DNA from: Lates calcarifer
Taxonomy: Eukaryota > Chordata > Actinopteri > Centropomidae
DNA length: 64,000 nucleotides
Assembly: GCF_001640805.2 (NCBI RefSeq)
Contig: NC_066833.1
Coordinates: 11,209,044-11,273,043 of the forward strand
Direction: 5' to 3'
In this document: positions 26,501-39,900 of the stretch, piece by piece
Layout of the letters: each line of letters starts with the position of its first letter
Position numbering within the stretch: position 1 is the first letter of the stretch
Position numbers and translations under genes: made by a program
Notes under the pieces: generated by a model
Told to the model about the DNA's origin: nothing
The model's database searches: none
Seen by the model: only the letters and a program-made list of their open reading frames with translations

Positions 26501-28307
26501 CGGTTTGAATGCTAGCGTGACCTGACCCTGATGGTGGGGAAAGCACAGGTGATATTAATGTAATTAACGAATTCCCTGTTTTATTTAAGTGTGACATAGA
26601 ATCAGCATGCACAATAACAGGACCTTGAATGTGAAGGAGCTGAATGAAAATGTATTTTATTATTTACACTTATTCTTTGATGGACGTTTATTTCTTAATG
26701 AATATGTAATGCTATCAAGAAAAGGTGAGGAATGGAAATCAAGTTTTCAGGGGCTTTAATTTTTATTTATATTCACAAATGGAGCAGATAAATGTTTGCT
26801 ATTTCCCCCTCTCTTCATAAGCACTGGAGCAGCGCTGGTTAAGTGTGCTAAACTGTCCCTTATGTATATTTATCTCCCTCAGTAATATAAACACACTTAA
26901 AGAACTAAGAGTGATTGACACAATGGACAGACCAGCGATCCTCTGATTTCAACTTCAACTTACCCTGGCCACTCTAAACAGCAGCGTGAAGTAATGCTTT
27001 ATCAGCTGCATAAAGCAAAGCATGTTCATATTTAGCCACACAGCCACATGGCATGCCTCAAAAGGATTAGAGAGGTAAAAGATCTAAACGATGGCAGGTC
27101 CAGGTTTCTTTGGACAGGGCACTCACTCACCACTGTAAGGGAAACACAGTCGCTACTGAGGCAATCTGACACTTGCATCCTGATGATGGGATTGACTTAT
27201 TGTGTTAGGGTGGGGTTATACATAAAAAAATATATATTCCTGAAGACTTTGTTGTTGTTTTTTTTTCTTGTTCCTCAAGGCAGAACCACAACAGTGGGAG
27301 AATCCTGCAAGGTTGCAATTTTTCACTGCATTATATGAATACACTAAAATGTTCCAACTAGTTAGCAGCTTCGGCGTTGTCCACACAACAGGCAAACACT
27401 TGGTCTGGCTTGGTTTCACGTAAGTGAATGGAGAAAGCAGTACTGCACTTAAAGCAATACTGAGCTGAATTAAAATGAACAGCGTTATTACTCTGGCTGC
27501 TTACGGAGACAATGGACATAAAGTTGAGGCGGCTAAGTAGAATGAGTGGAAAAATGTTCTGAGTCAAACAGCACAGAGAAAAGTTCTCAGTTAAGGAGGT
27601 GAATTTGAAGAGAATGTGCAAGTTTAAGCCTTTCCAACTCCAAAGTAACGTAAAGTGACACAAGAGAAAGCAAAAATCACAATGCGATCTGCTTTGTTGC
27701 ACAGGTAAGTGTGTATCATTCAGAGGACTTTTGATGCTTCTTGGATTCAGAAAATCTTTCTGTAAGAGAGCCTGCATAAGGCTTTTCATTGTCCAGTCAG
27801 TGGAACTGCATGTGTGTGCCCCTGCCTGTCCCTGTTGATGCAGGGCTAACACAGGACGTACGCCTCACTACACTAAGCTGCACGGGCAGACAAGTGCAAA
27901 CACTATTCATCACCATGGCACTGGCTGAGGGACTTTGGTCCTCTATACACACCACATTAGACCATAGCATCTCACCCCACAGTGCTCATGAAGAGGCTTT
28001 TGGCACATTAGGAAAAGCAGCAACTTAAAACAGACCGGCCAACAAGCTCCCACTGAGACGAACTACTAGAACAACAGTCCCACACACTGCCATCGTCCAA
28101 GTCTGAGCTAAATGGTTGTTACTTTTTCCAGGAGACTCTCTGCTACTCTGAAAGCTTACCACACACTACCTTTCACAGTCATCTTACATCACTGTTTGTT
28201 TGATCAGTGAGGGTAATAAAGTTCCCATCTGGTTTCCCAACTGAGACTCTGGCCAACAGAGGCAGGACATATTTGTGGAAAACCACAAAGAGAAAGACAC
28301 AATCCTC

Positions 28308-28335
28308 AAAAAAAAAAAAAAAAAAAAAAAAAAAA
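28308..28335. repeat. Poly(A) tract
   Basis: About 27 uninterrupted A on the plus strand. No LINE or SINE body was recognised upstream of it. Confidence 0.9.
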
Positions 28336-29763
28336 GGTCTTATCTGATCCTCTTGGGATTTCAAGTTCACAAATGGAATTAGGAGTTGAAAAGCTGTTGG
28401 ATTCAAAGTAGAAATTATCTTGCATCACAAGGCAATCAAGCCACAAACTAGAACATTCAAAAGACTGTGAGTTTGTACCGTTTCCACCGAATTAATGTTT
28501 TGGATCAGTTATGGCCGCATACTTCAGAAACATGACTATTTTTGGACTGCAAACGCTCATACTTTAGAGAAAAAAATCTGAATCAAAATCAACGACAAAC
28601 TTATGTTTAGACTGAGTACAATCAGCAGTTGCTGTAGGCCTTGACTCAGACCTGAAATCCTATCAGTTAGAAATGCAGACCTATGTAATTTATGCATTAA
28701 CACACACATTAGATAGTTTTTTGTGGCATTCTATGAAGACTTGACAGAATTCTTATGCTATATGAACTTTCTCTAGTTTTAGTCACCTTTTTCATTAATG
28801 TAATAGTAGTGTATTTAATACTACAGTGTTATACAACTCTTTCTAAAGTGACTACAGTTTTTCTTCACATATGGTATTCCCCCCTTTGTTTGATTCTATG
28901 AGTTCCAGACTGGATCCCACAGGAGACCCCAGCTGAAAGAAAGCAAGTCATCTTTGACAAGGGGGGACTTTGGGATGTTCAGAGAGGTCAATAGTTTTAT
29001 TCATACAGTCCATGCTGAGCAGTAATTTATTCCAGTCACCAGCGTTATGGTCTCTTAAATCCAGGGGGAGCTTACTGGACCTTCAGTCAGTTTATCCACT
29101 TTTACAGCTAACATTGCTCTTTTTTTATCCACAGATCGTAGTGTAAACGACGAAAGGATATAATTTTAGCGAAAAAGGATGTTGGTTGTTTTACTCTGAG
29201 TGACCCTACAGTGGAGAGTAGACTTAAATCTGCACACATTGATGATACTGATAGGAAGATTTGCTGTTATTGGGGCCATTTTCGCGGTGCCCCAGTGCCG
29301 AATAAGCCAAACTTTGATAATCTGAAAAGATTTGAACTCGCAATGAGTTTGAGAGCTGACGCATCTGCGCCGGGGTCTGCAGAGGTTTGACTCTTGAATG
29401 ACAAAGATGGTGCTTAAGCCCGCAGATGTAGGTAATTAGCGATCACGTTTTTTTTCCACATTGGTTTGGATAAAGATGCAAACAGCGAAACTCAACTTGG
29501 ACATATTCATTCCTGCCAATTTTACTCTCCAACCTCTACAATAAGAAAGAAACAAACAAAAAAAAAACACCCCACCCCCTCCTCATGCTCGAATTGAGGA
29601 GGAATGAATGAGTTTGGAAGCAGACGGTCTCATGTAAAGTTAACTTTTGAGAAAAGTTGCCGCGAGTACAACAACGGATCAAAGATGACCCAAATATAGA
29701 GAAAGGGCTCGCAGTCGAGACATTTTCAGCACCTAGTCAACAAAGAGAAGATGTTAAACTTAC

Positions 29764-29940
29764 CTCTGTATCTCTGCAAGAGTTGCACTCTCTTGTCCTA
29801 AATCCACTCTACGGACAAAAGTAGGATCCCAGAAGTGATTCTCCAAGTCTCGAGTGGCTCCTGAATCCCTTCCCCGCTTTCTTCAGTTTAACTCGTGTCA
29901 GCGGTGCTGGATGAGGGTGGACGTGGCTCTCATCCGAATC
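29764..29940 (-). other. myo1b: myo1b exon 1, probable 5' untranslated exon
   Basis: A consensus donor GTAAGT (plus positions 29,763-29,758) follows ...GATACAGAG on the minus strand, about 9 kb upstream of the first coding exon. The flanking 29,760-30,080 is clearly richer in G+C and CpG than the rest of the window, as expected of a vertebrate promoter. The 5' boundary is a guess; only the donor is well supported. No start codon in frame with exon 2 is visible. Confidence 0.55.
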
Positions 29941-30939
29941 TCAGCACTTTGAATGGAGTTCTGGGTGGACTTGAGAGCGGAGTGTCCGCCGGGCGTTGGG
30001 AGTGGCTGGAGCGGCGTTTCTGAGCTTCAGCGTCCCCTAATCACCTCCAGTGCGGGGGGGGGGTGGGGGCGAGGAGAGTGGGCTGTGATGCCTTCAAATG
30101 TTGTCAATGTAAGCGTACTTCATGAGTCCAGTCGTGATACAAAGCTTTCTAAAAATAAATAAATAAATAAAAAAACCTCAGCCAAGACTAACTTTGAAAA
30201 AACACCAAGCATTTCTAATACTTCATGAAACATTAAGACAGCATAACTAAATGTTTTACAGTGCATACGAGACAGACTCTAGGAAATGAATGAAAGAAGT
30301 TACGGTAATGTATTTCTGAAATACTTGGTCTAGCATTATGAAAACAATATGAATTATTAGGCACAAAGTTCAATCTTTTGGTCAAAAAGAGCTAATGTTA
30401 TTAGACCATGTTTAAATAAGTTCGTGGTATTAGATCCAAGATTTACGAGATGAACCGTAACGCAACATTAAAGGTTTCCCTTCATCCCACGGACAGATAC
30501 ACCCGACAGCACAACACTCCCCTCCTGTGTCGTCATTCTAGATAGCAACGACTTCTAGACCAACCGTTTAATTACATTAACTCCGTGTCAGTTTTTTTGT
30601 GTTAACACAGAGGGTTAAATCGGGCTACATACTTTTCTGGAGGCCATGAAACTGATTCAGCTTAAGTTTCTTTTTTTTAATTATTTGATTTCCTCTATTC
30701 ATTAACTCGTTAGCCAAATGACTTCTAACCGCACAGGGGGGTAACTATAAGGACTGTCGTTACATTAGTCCATTCTGCATGACAGGCAGAGTTATATGCA
30801 ACCACGTTGTGTTAATTAATACATCCACTAAGAAATGTACTGTACTTTTATATCACTTGGACACAGTTTCTTTTCCAGTTTTTGTCCAGTTTATGAACTA
30901 CTCTCCCCACACAAGTGTAGTGACCCAGATAGAGTCCAG

Positions 30940-30949
30940 GCGCATGCGC
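30940..30949. promoter_or_regulatory. NRF-1-type palindrome
   Basis: GCGCATGCGC is a perfect self-complementary match to the NRF-1 binding consensus, about 100 bp upstream of the proposed bzw1 exon 1 donor. Such sites are typical of CpG-island promoters of housekeeping genes, consistent with bzw1. Confidence 0.65.
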
Positions 30950-30959
30950 TGTTGCGTCT

Positions 30960-31051
30960 ACAATTTCCTTATCCCTGGAACTGGTGGTACTGTGGTCCAG
31001 TGGTATTAGTTTTTACTTCACGGACTGTTTTTGCGCATAAAGAGGATTTCG
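30960..31051 (+). other. bzw1: bzw1 5' untranslated exon (proposed)
   Basis: A good donor, GTGAGT, lies at 31,052-31,057, just downstream of the NRF-1-type site. The coding exon 2 acceptor at 31,818 requires an upstream exon. A weaker alternative donor (GTAACG) lies at 31,396. The 5' limit is arbitrary. Confidence 0.4.
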
Positions 31052-31828
31052 GTGAGTTGCTGTTTGTTTTTGGCCAATGTAAATGAGTTAGTGGTCATAT
31101 ATTTAAGCCTACTGTAGCAGTGCGTCAGAGAAATAAAGGAAGCTGAAGCGGACTGTAGTTAGCTAACGCTTCCCGGTGCTGCCTGAAGTCAGACATCCGG
31201 GTTGGCTCTGTCCGCCTTTAAAAATCTTTATGCTTAAGTCACAGTCTTGTGGCAGGTCTTGTTTAGCCATTATTTTGGAGACGTAGCGTTAACTAACATC
31301 GTGTCGTTTGATAGCTCATTATCATAATTGTGAACGCTTGAAGACTGACATCCAGGTCAGTCGATATGAATACGCCAGATCTCATGCAGCCGGAGGTAAC
31401 GTTAACAGTGCTACTCTAACATTAACGAACATTTGTGTGAGTTATTCATACCCAGCGGCCAGCAATCAGGGATCATTACATGCCCCACTGGCTTGTTATA
31501 TCTTGCACTGCATGTGTGATTATACACACATCCACTGTGGTTTGTCCAGTGTTGTTCCCTTGTTTGTTTCTAGTATAATTCTCTTGTGATTAATTCCAAT
31601 TTAAAATTGATATATAATATTTTGTGACGCTGTGTTTTCACTTGTGTAATACAATTAAGGGATGGCTGGAATAGTTGTACTCAGGCATAGTGTATTGCTT
31701 AACAATGCAGTTTTTTTTCAGTCTTTCAGAGACAGATGCAGAGAATTTAGGAGATGGAGAAAAATGATTTTCATTTTCTCCTTAGGTAATCTTATTTCCT
31801 TTCCCTTTTATTTCCCAGAGTGTCTTTT

Positions 31829-34800
31829 ATGAGTAATCAAAGGCAGCAGAAGCCTACGCTAACAGGCCAGCGTTTCAAAACCCGAAAGAGAGGTAAGAAG
31901 CTTTAACATAATAATCACACAATTCTGCACACTAATAATAATAATTGAATATCTTTTTAGGATAGTCTTATGCTGTGCTGTTATTCATCAACCAAGTCTC
32001 CACCGAAGAGTACGCTCACACCACATGTATTTAAATATATGTAAAACTTAAATGCATTGACATGTATTTACTGGCATATGTAAGTGGCAGGGATGAACTG
32101 AAATATATTTCTTTTCACCAGATGAAAAGGAGAGGTTTGACCCATCCCAGTTTCAGGAAAGTATTGTGCAAGGTCTGAATCAAACTGGCACTGATTTGGA
32201 AGCTGTCGCAAAGTTCCTTGATGCCTCTGGTGCTAAACTTGACTACCGACGCTATGCTGAGACACTATTCGACATCCTGGTGGCCGGCGGAATGCTGGGT
32301 AAGTGGCTGGACACTGTTGGATTTTATCTGCTTTTACAAAAAACGTTTCAAAAGTAGCATTACTTATCAGTGGCTTTTTAGCATGATTAACATGATGGAG
32401 ATGAAGTTAGGTGGTCATACAGCTAAGTACTAAATGCATCATCAGAGCAAACAAGTGCCTGTAGTTGTGTCTTTACTTGTGATGGCTACCACAATTGAAA
32501 CATTAAAAAAATCTTTACATTTGTTATTAATGTATATATAGTTCTGTTTATATTGTTTGTAACTTGTTAAATATTATTATAATTTGCACTCTACAATTTA
32601 CGATTATAGTTATGTTCCTTGTAAATGTAGTGTTTGGTTTTTACTCTTACTTCTACTTTTTTATCTCTTAGTTTACTATTACTGTTTTTAGCACTGATAT
32701 ACCAAGACAAATTCCTTGTATGTCCAAACAATAAAGTCTGATTCTGATTCTTATCTTGTTTATATTTTGTTTTGTGTTTACCAATATTTGTTTCCCTATT
32801 GATGTCTTTTTCTATTTTTGCTATCCCTGTTTGCCACTGTAACAATGTAAATTTCCCTGCTGTCGGACAAATAAAGACTTATCTTATCTTAGTCAGTTTT
32901 ATGCAACTGTAAACAAAGTGTGAAAAATAAATCCACTCATCAGAGGCTTAAGACTCACACAGTGTGTTTCTTTACAGCCCCAGGGGGCACCTTGTCAGAT
33001 GACGTGACATGCACAGACTTCTGTCTCTTCAAAGCACAAGAGGACATGGAGACCATGCAGGCATATGCACAGGTGAATATCAAACTCTTGCTCACTTTAC
33101 AGTGTTATCACAAGCAAGTTAAAAATCTAAATTTTAGCCAGTACAAAGAACAAAACATGTTATGTTTCCTTTCAGGTCTTTAACAAGCTCATCAGGCGTT
33201 ACAAATACTTGGAGAAGGGATTTGAGGAGGAGATTAAAAAGGTTTTGTGGGATTTTTTGTTTTTTTACAGAAACATACAGTACCTGTCTAGGTCAGATTT
33301 CTGAATTCTTGACCACTTTATTCCAACCCTGACTCAAAATTCAGCCTAAAGGATTGTGTTTATATGTTTGTTCTGTGGCAGCTGCTGCTGTTTCTCAAGG
33401 GCTTCACAGAGTCTGAGCGCAACAAGCTGGCCATGCTAACAGGAATTCTGCTGGCCAATGGCAATATCTCTGCATCCATTCTCAGCAGCCTCTTCAATGA
33501 GAATCTGGTCAAAGAAGGTACAAAGTTCTCTCTAAATGTGCTTAGTTATGTTTTTGGTTGTTCAGCAGATAAGGTCCACAGGTAGAAGTAGTTGGACTGA
33601 GATGAAATAAGCAGATCTGAAGAGGGGAGAGAATCATCTTCTGCCTTGTTTTCTTTATTTTCCTTCCCTCTTTACCACCTGTTTTTCATTGTTGCATTTT
33701 TTTAAATGTTAAGAAGAAATTAAATTGTTTCCCCACTGGGATAAACACTGTTATAGCCTTTCTCCTCACAAGTTGATACATGGTAAATGTGAGTGGTAAC
33801 TAATGACACCAACTTGTAGAGACTTAACCAAGAAGACTTGTAGAAGACCTCCACAAAGTACTGAATCAATGGTCTGAACTGTTTGACTGGCCACAAAAAC
33901 TGGTTGAGGGACAGCCTTAGTTGGTCCACAATAGTGATGATCACCACAGCTTGATGTATCACGGCCTTTTAACAGAAATGACAGAGGGGAGTTGCCTATA
34001 TCACAGAACTGTCACTAAAATGATATTCACTGAAATCACAATGTATTTTGTTTAGATGGCGATTCACATTTAATATACCTGTGGCTCAAACTCATTTTGT
34101 TGACTGCATCATTGCTTTTGAGGCATTGATCCAGTTAAAACCTGTCTAATCTCATCCTGTGGAGTTGTTTACCAATGTATTACTCAGGCCTAAACATTAT
34201 CCTGGCAGGTCTGTCACTAACAGCTGACTCACTTTTTATGCATTTGTTCAGGTGTTTCAGCGTGCTTTGCTGTAAAACTCTTCAAATCCTGGCTTTCTGA
34301 AAAGGACATCAACTCTGTTGCTGCCAGTCTCCGAAAGGTTGGCATGGACAACAGGCTCATGGTGAGAATTACACCTTAAATACAAAATCTTCACAAGGGT
34401 TTGGTGAAGAGTTATGCTTCCCTACACAAAAAGGGCTGACTATGTCTGTGAACTCTAAATAAGATTCAGGCAGATTATTCATTTTATTTTCCCCAAGCAG
34501 AGTTCCAGGCATCCATTGCTCAGGCAGTTAATGAACAAAGGCTTCCTAATTGCTGAACAAGGCTTGTCTGCTGAAGAGAGTCTGCCTCAATATTTGACCA
34601 TGTGCCTTTTCAGGAGTTGTTCCCTGCCAACAAGCGCAGTTGTGAGCACTTCTCGAAGTACTTCACAGACGCTGGGCTCAAGGAGCTTTCGGACTTTGCC
34701 AGAAACCAGCAGTCCATAGGTGCTCGCAAGGAGCTGCAGAAAGAGCTTCAGGAGCTGATGTTACGTGGGGACCCTCTCAAAGATGTAAGTGTTGTTAGAT

Positions 34801-36288
34801 TTTAGACCTGTTTTACTCCAAGTACGTTTTTGTTTGACAGCACTATGTAAGATTGCTTTCCTCTTAACCTCTGTCCGTTTTGTCTTGAGGAGTCTTGATT
34901 ATATTATCTGCTCCTACAAGCCCCTGTATCCTTCTAGGGCTTTCGTACCTCAGACTTCTGCAGGAGTTGATAAGCAAAAAGTCTTGCATATGCTGGCCAC
35001 TGGTTTGCCTGCTTTGCTAATAATGTTTGTTACATCTCTGCTCTTGGGCCTTACAGATCATTGCCTACATCCGAGAGGAAATCAAGAAGAACAACATCTC
35101 TGAGCAGACAATGATTGGACTAATTTGGTCCAGCGTAATGAGCTCAATGGAGTGGAACAAGAAGGAGGAGCTAGTCACAGAACAAGCCATCAAACACTTA
35201 AAGGTGACACCTCTGTTATATGGCTCTACTGTACCTTGACTCGTAACAGCAATGGCAGTACACTCAGAATCAAGAGAGCTAAAGAAACATAGAGATGTCG
35301 CTCTTCAAATTGTGCCTTGGAGATGTTTCAAAATCCAGGCTGCTGTAGGCTTTGAACTTAGCAGAGAAGATAATTGATTTACTAACCCAAAGCCATTCTA
35401 CCAGTAAAGTGGAAGTAATGTAAGAAATCATAAAAATATCCTGAACCCCCCTCTTTTTCTTCGTGAGAATTTTCCCTCTTTTACATTCACAGCAATACAG
35501 CCCACTGTTGAAGGCTTTTACCTCCCAGGGCCTCTCTGAACTTACTCTTCTGCTGAAGATCCAAGAGTACTGTTATGACAATATCCACTTCATGAAAGCC
35601 TTTCAGAAAATTGTTGTTCTGCTCTACAAAGGTAAGTTCTTTTTTGTGCCCATAAGGCTCCTTTTAAACAGTTACATTTACGGAAAAAGTTCATTTTGTA
35701 CTGGGAAGCTATGAAGGCACATGTGAATTATGCCAGATGGCCAGAGATTACAGCTGAAGGTTTGTCTTGATTGATGTTGTCAACCTGCCTGGCAACATGT
35801 CTTTTTCAAGCACCTGTAGAAGCATCTGTGAGGTTGATGTCATGTTTGCTAGATTTTTATTTTTTTTAAATGTTCTTTAAAGCGGATGTCTTGAGTGAGG
35901 AGGCAATTCTGAAGTGGTACAACGAAGCCCACCTAGCCAAAGGGAAGAGTGTTTTCCTTGAACAGATGAAAAAGTTTGTTGAATGGCTCAAGAATGCAGA
36001 GGAAGGTAAACGCCTCACTGTCTTTGCTTTTTCTACATCCCACATCTGTAGGTTGCCAGAAAAACATGCCATGATTTTCTGCTTTATCTCACTTGTGCCT
36101 AATAACAAACTGATATAACTACCCCCTTCATTCAGTATTTTTTTCTTAGAAGTGCAACAGCACTTCTAAGTTCAAATGACACTGGTTGTAATGCTTCATA
36201 TGGACAGATGTCTGAGAATAGTAATGATGGTGACTTCTGCTTTCTTTTTTTCAAAGAGTCTGAGTCTGAGGAAGAGGAAGCAGACTGA
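31829..36288 (+). CDS. bzw1: bzw1, eIF5-mimic protein (basic leucine zipper and W2 domain protein 1)
   Basis: Eleven coding exons join in frame: 31,829-31,892; 32,122-32,298; 32,978-33,072; 33,176-33,241; 33,382-33,517; 34,252-34,361; 34,614-34,784; 35,057-35,203; 35,493-35,631; 35,883-36,005; 36,257-36,288. The total is 1,260 nt, or 419 residues, the same length as recalled for mammalian BZW1. The product is an eIF5-mimic protein: it binds eIF2 and eIF3 through its C-terminal W2 domain, competes with eIF5 and raises start-codon stringency. Visible marks are [17 protein letters not shown] at the N-terminus, [20 protein letters not shown], the HEAT-like middle, [20 protein letters not shown] at the acidic end and [19 protein letters not shown] in W2. 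The MSNQRQQKP start and GAKLDYRRY favour bzw1 over bzw2; which teleost ohnologue it is (a or b) is not decidable here. The exon 4 donor (GTTTTG) is weak, but the frame requires it. Confidence 0.96.
32690..32893 (+). mobile_element. Two LINE/SINE-type 3' tails in bzw1 intron 2
   Basis: Near 32,730 the sequence ends ...CAATAAAGTCTGATTCTGAT, and near 32,870 ...GACAAATAAAGACTTATCTT followed by a repeat of ATCTT. Both forms, an AATAAAG signal followed by a short tandem tail, are common 3' ends of teleost non-LTR elements. No coding part of a LINE is visible, so these are 5'-truncated or SINE copies. Confidence 0.5.
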
Positions 36289-36955
36289 GGACCACGAGCT
36301 ATAACTATCATCTTGATTTTTTATTTTTACATAAATACAGCACCAGATGCCGTAGAAAGATTTGTTACAGAAGTCTGTCTATATTTCTTTTTTCCTTTTC
36401 TATTTTCTACCTCCTCATATCTAGTTAAACTGTAATGCAAGGGCTTTAATACTGTTTTTATTTTCAACTTGTTTTCTGATTCAATACTCGTACTCTCCTT
36501 TATTCTCCTCCAGGAGCCAGTCACAGTGCAACAGTTATATAGATTGAACCCCCTTTCGTGTAAGAAGGGGTGTTTTGGAAAGATATTCCCCTTTAAAATT
36601 AGCCAGTTTGATGGCATATTTCATAGCTATTACATTAAGTCACAGGTCCAACTGTGTAGCCATGATATCTTGGTCCTCTGAAAAGCAAATTTGTTTTTGT
36701 AACCTCATTTAACGTAGCTGCCAATTATGTGACGACTTTGAATTTATTGCCAGTTTTTAGATTGTGTCTCCATTATTGGTAATGGAGCCGTGCTGTTTCA
36801 AACAGCAGTGGTAATGGTGGCAATGCCCCATGAAATTAAATTTAATTGTTCCATACATCTTATGTAACAGAACCATGCTAGCTTTGTAGGATTTTTTTTT
36901 TTTCTTTTACCATACAGTTTGACTTTTTAAAATAAATGGCAATTCATGATTTTCA
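36289..36955 (+). other. bzw1: bzw1 3' untranslated region with poly(A) signal
   Basis: The first clear AATAAA after the stop codon is at 36,931-36,936, followed by a T-rich stretch. This gives a 3' UTR of about 660 nt. An internal poly(T) run lies at about 36,890. Confidence 0.6.
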
Positions 36956-39900
36956 TTTCTACTGTATTTATTATTACTGGGTACGTATGGCCACATCAAA
37001 TAACTATTCTAGTGTAAACATATCAATTACTCTTAACTATTGGAGCGATTAGGAAAAATGTGAAGAAATTTCAGTCATATATATGCAGCCAATCATATGG
37101 AGAAGTTATTGTAGAAATCAATTTGTTGTGTCACAGATCACCCTATCCCCTGAAATTTTCCATTGGTTGATCTCTATCCTCATCTAATCAAGTAATCAAG
37201 AAAGGTAGCCTGGCATGCATGACCTGAGGTGCAAACAACGATCTCATTCACTTCACTCCTATCCCACTTTAAATGGTAATTATAGTTCAGTCATGCATGC
37301 AAAAACGAGAGCAAGATGGTGATTCAAGATGTTATGAAAACAGAGGTCCATGTGCATTCATCACAACAAGTCTAAAAACAGACTGCCCATTTTAATGGTA
37401 TGCTGAAAACAAACTCTGAATTTTGAGTACAACTATAATATTAAATCCCATTCCTTGAAGTGATGTTAATTAGTTTTCATTTTCTAAACAAACCAAAATT
37501 TCTATATGTGATACTTATTACATGTACAGGCCTGAGCTTCAAACGGGACCATCATCTCTCACTGGAGAGGATCCATCTATGCATGCTTGAGTATTAATTT
37601 ATTTATTTAAGCATCAGCTATAATACATTTAACCAAGTTTTTACCACACTGGAGTGCTTATAGTAAGAAGTACAGTATGTAGTTAAAGAGGAAGCTGAAA
37701 GAATCTTTGTGAATAGAATGGGTAATTAATACCAGTACAAGTCAACATGCATATTTCAAAGGAATATACTGTACAGTACAGCAGAGCATAAAAGCTTTAC
37801 AGACTGATAATCAGTTTCACTCAGTGCCAACAGATGGCAGTAGGTCCTTAAGTGATGCTTCCTCCTGTTAAAGCCCTCCAGAGTTTCAGAGTCAAGCTCA
37901 AATAGAAAATGCCATTTTGAAGAAACCAGACTAGAAAGTATTAGACACAGGCAGAACTACAAAGTATCCGACACAAGTATTTTCTCTGCCTCTCTGTCCC
38001 AGGAGGATTTGTTTGCCTTTTGGTTTTATTTAGTCGCTCTAAAGAACATGAAACAATTTGGGAGACTGACATGCCTGCAGGGGGAAACACAGCTGCTTTA
38101 GGATTAATGTGTGAGGGTGCGTGCACATTTGTGTGTGTGTGTGTATAGTGCTGAATGGCAATGGAGCCCCACCTACCCTACCTGTTACTGTGCAAAGCAC
38201 TGGCAATGCCATTGTGGTGTGACTGTTATCTGCTTGTTACCAGTGTTGCCTCACTTCACACCACACACACACAGAGCTCCTCCCTATGTGTCATTTTGTA
38301 CAGGCGCTCAGCATAGCTGCACATTGAAGTATGCTCTGCTATAATGAGCTGTGCACACTGTGCCCTGACACATCTGTTTGTTTTGCTTATCTGCCAATTT
38401 TAAGCAATTACATATGCTGTTTTTTTTCACAGGCGTATTTCAAGGCATACAAAGGTGTGAAAGTTGATGGTGGTAAACATACAGTATAAGACAGACTTTA
38501 ACCATTTCTCTCAGTGGCAGGGAGGGCAGAGGTGTCTGCATTCATGTAGGGACTATGTTCACATATCTGTAAATTACGTTTTTCTGTGAGTTTTGTAATA
38601 TTTTTTTATATTCTGTAATGACGATAAATGTGTCAGATAAAAAATTTTAGAAACCAAACATTGACTTCATTTATTTTTGGAAATTTTTGTGTCAGTTGGA
38701 CTTCCAGCTTGAACTGAGCAGAGCTGCACAATGTGCCAGGGAATGCCAGGGGAGCTGTGGAGAGCAATTATTCTGGATTTCACACTGCAGCTTTGGTCAG
38801 TAAACATGACTTAGACTGCAATGCAGAGCTCATCTGAATAATGCCGTCAGAAAACACAGGGAGACAGGGCAACAATTCTTTTGAAGAGAGAGACTTCAGA
38901 TAATTGCTTGGATTTCAATAAAAAAAAAAAAAAAAAAAAAAAAAACCCTCTGACCGTGTCATAATGTGCTAGGCACAAAAGATGCACTGTTTTTGTTTTG
39001 GACAAATTCTGAGTGATATTTGTTTGCTTTGCATTTCAAGCAGCATTGTGTTGCAGGGCAGTTTTTTCTGCTCTGCTGCTTTTGTATTTGTGGAAGACCA
39101 CTCTAATGCTGGACTTAGCACTCAGGTGGACTATGGAAATGAGGATCAGCATGTTGACTCACTAAATGCTGCCAAACACCCTAAAGCAGTGTAGCCTCCC
39201 AACCCTGATGTAGTCATATTATGGACAACTGAGCACCCCTATGACAGGAAATAGCTGCTAAGCTCTTAAAACCAAGAGGGCTGAAGTGTTTTTGGGTTAT
39301 AGGCTGACAGCTTCTGTTATCTGTCAGCTGCCCCCACTCAGCTCATGTTGGTCTCTGTCACTGGAGGTAATGCTGCCATCCTCACCAGCTTTGTCTCCAG
39401 GAGGAAGACTGCACATAGCTGCCTTTTTAATGTTGTGGCCTGGAACCATTATTCTTTAGGTTATTCATCATATATAATACTCCAGTTTCAGAGGCAGCTT
39501 AATTACAGTTGACAGCTGGGTTTGAACCTTTTAGATCGTGGCTGCTGCCTGACTGAGAATTCTGTACATTCTTTGGGCTTGGTCTCTGTATCCCTTAGTT
39601 TCTGTCTCTTATTGGCCTTGGACCTAATTTGTCATGATTCTAATTAGTAAAAAAAAACTTGAAATAAAGATTATAATAATTTTTATGAATGCCAACTAAT
39701 GCCCAAATAACTAATATGCAGGTGGTATAGTGGATATTTCTTTTATCCAAAGCTAATCTATAATTAATATATTAATATATATTTAAAGTATTTTAAAAAA
39801 AACATGGTTGCTTGTGCGTACTGTGTACACAAGTGTTTTTCCAGTTGATTGTCAACAGATAAGTGTGACATGGGCGTTATGATGGTTTGGCAGGCAACAC

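Larger units (their letters stand above)
20751..29763 (-). other. myo1b intron 1 (about 9 kb)
   Basis: First intron, between the untranslated exon and the start-codon exon. It holds a perfect 19-bp inverted repeat (23,497-23,547), a short (TAA)n run near 23,795, an (AT)n run near 26,150 and a poly(A) run of about 27 bases at 28,308. Vertebrate first introns often carry enhancers, but none can be named from sequence alone. Confidence 0.55.
29765..31051. promoter_or_regulatory. Head-to-head promoter interval between myo1b and bzw1
   Basis: The first exons of the two divergent genes are about 1.2 kb apart. CpG is concentrated near 29,640-30,080 and again at 30,920-31,200. The perfect palindrome GCGCATGCGC at 30,940-30,949 matches the NRF-1 consensus. 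No clear TATA box was seen for either gene. The central 30,150-30,900 is AT-rich with no recognised feature. Confidence 0.6.

Noticed and set aside
27358..27852. 164-codon minus-strand open frame in myo1b intron 1
   Set aside because: No domain or homologue recalled, and no support from flanking splice sites.
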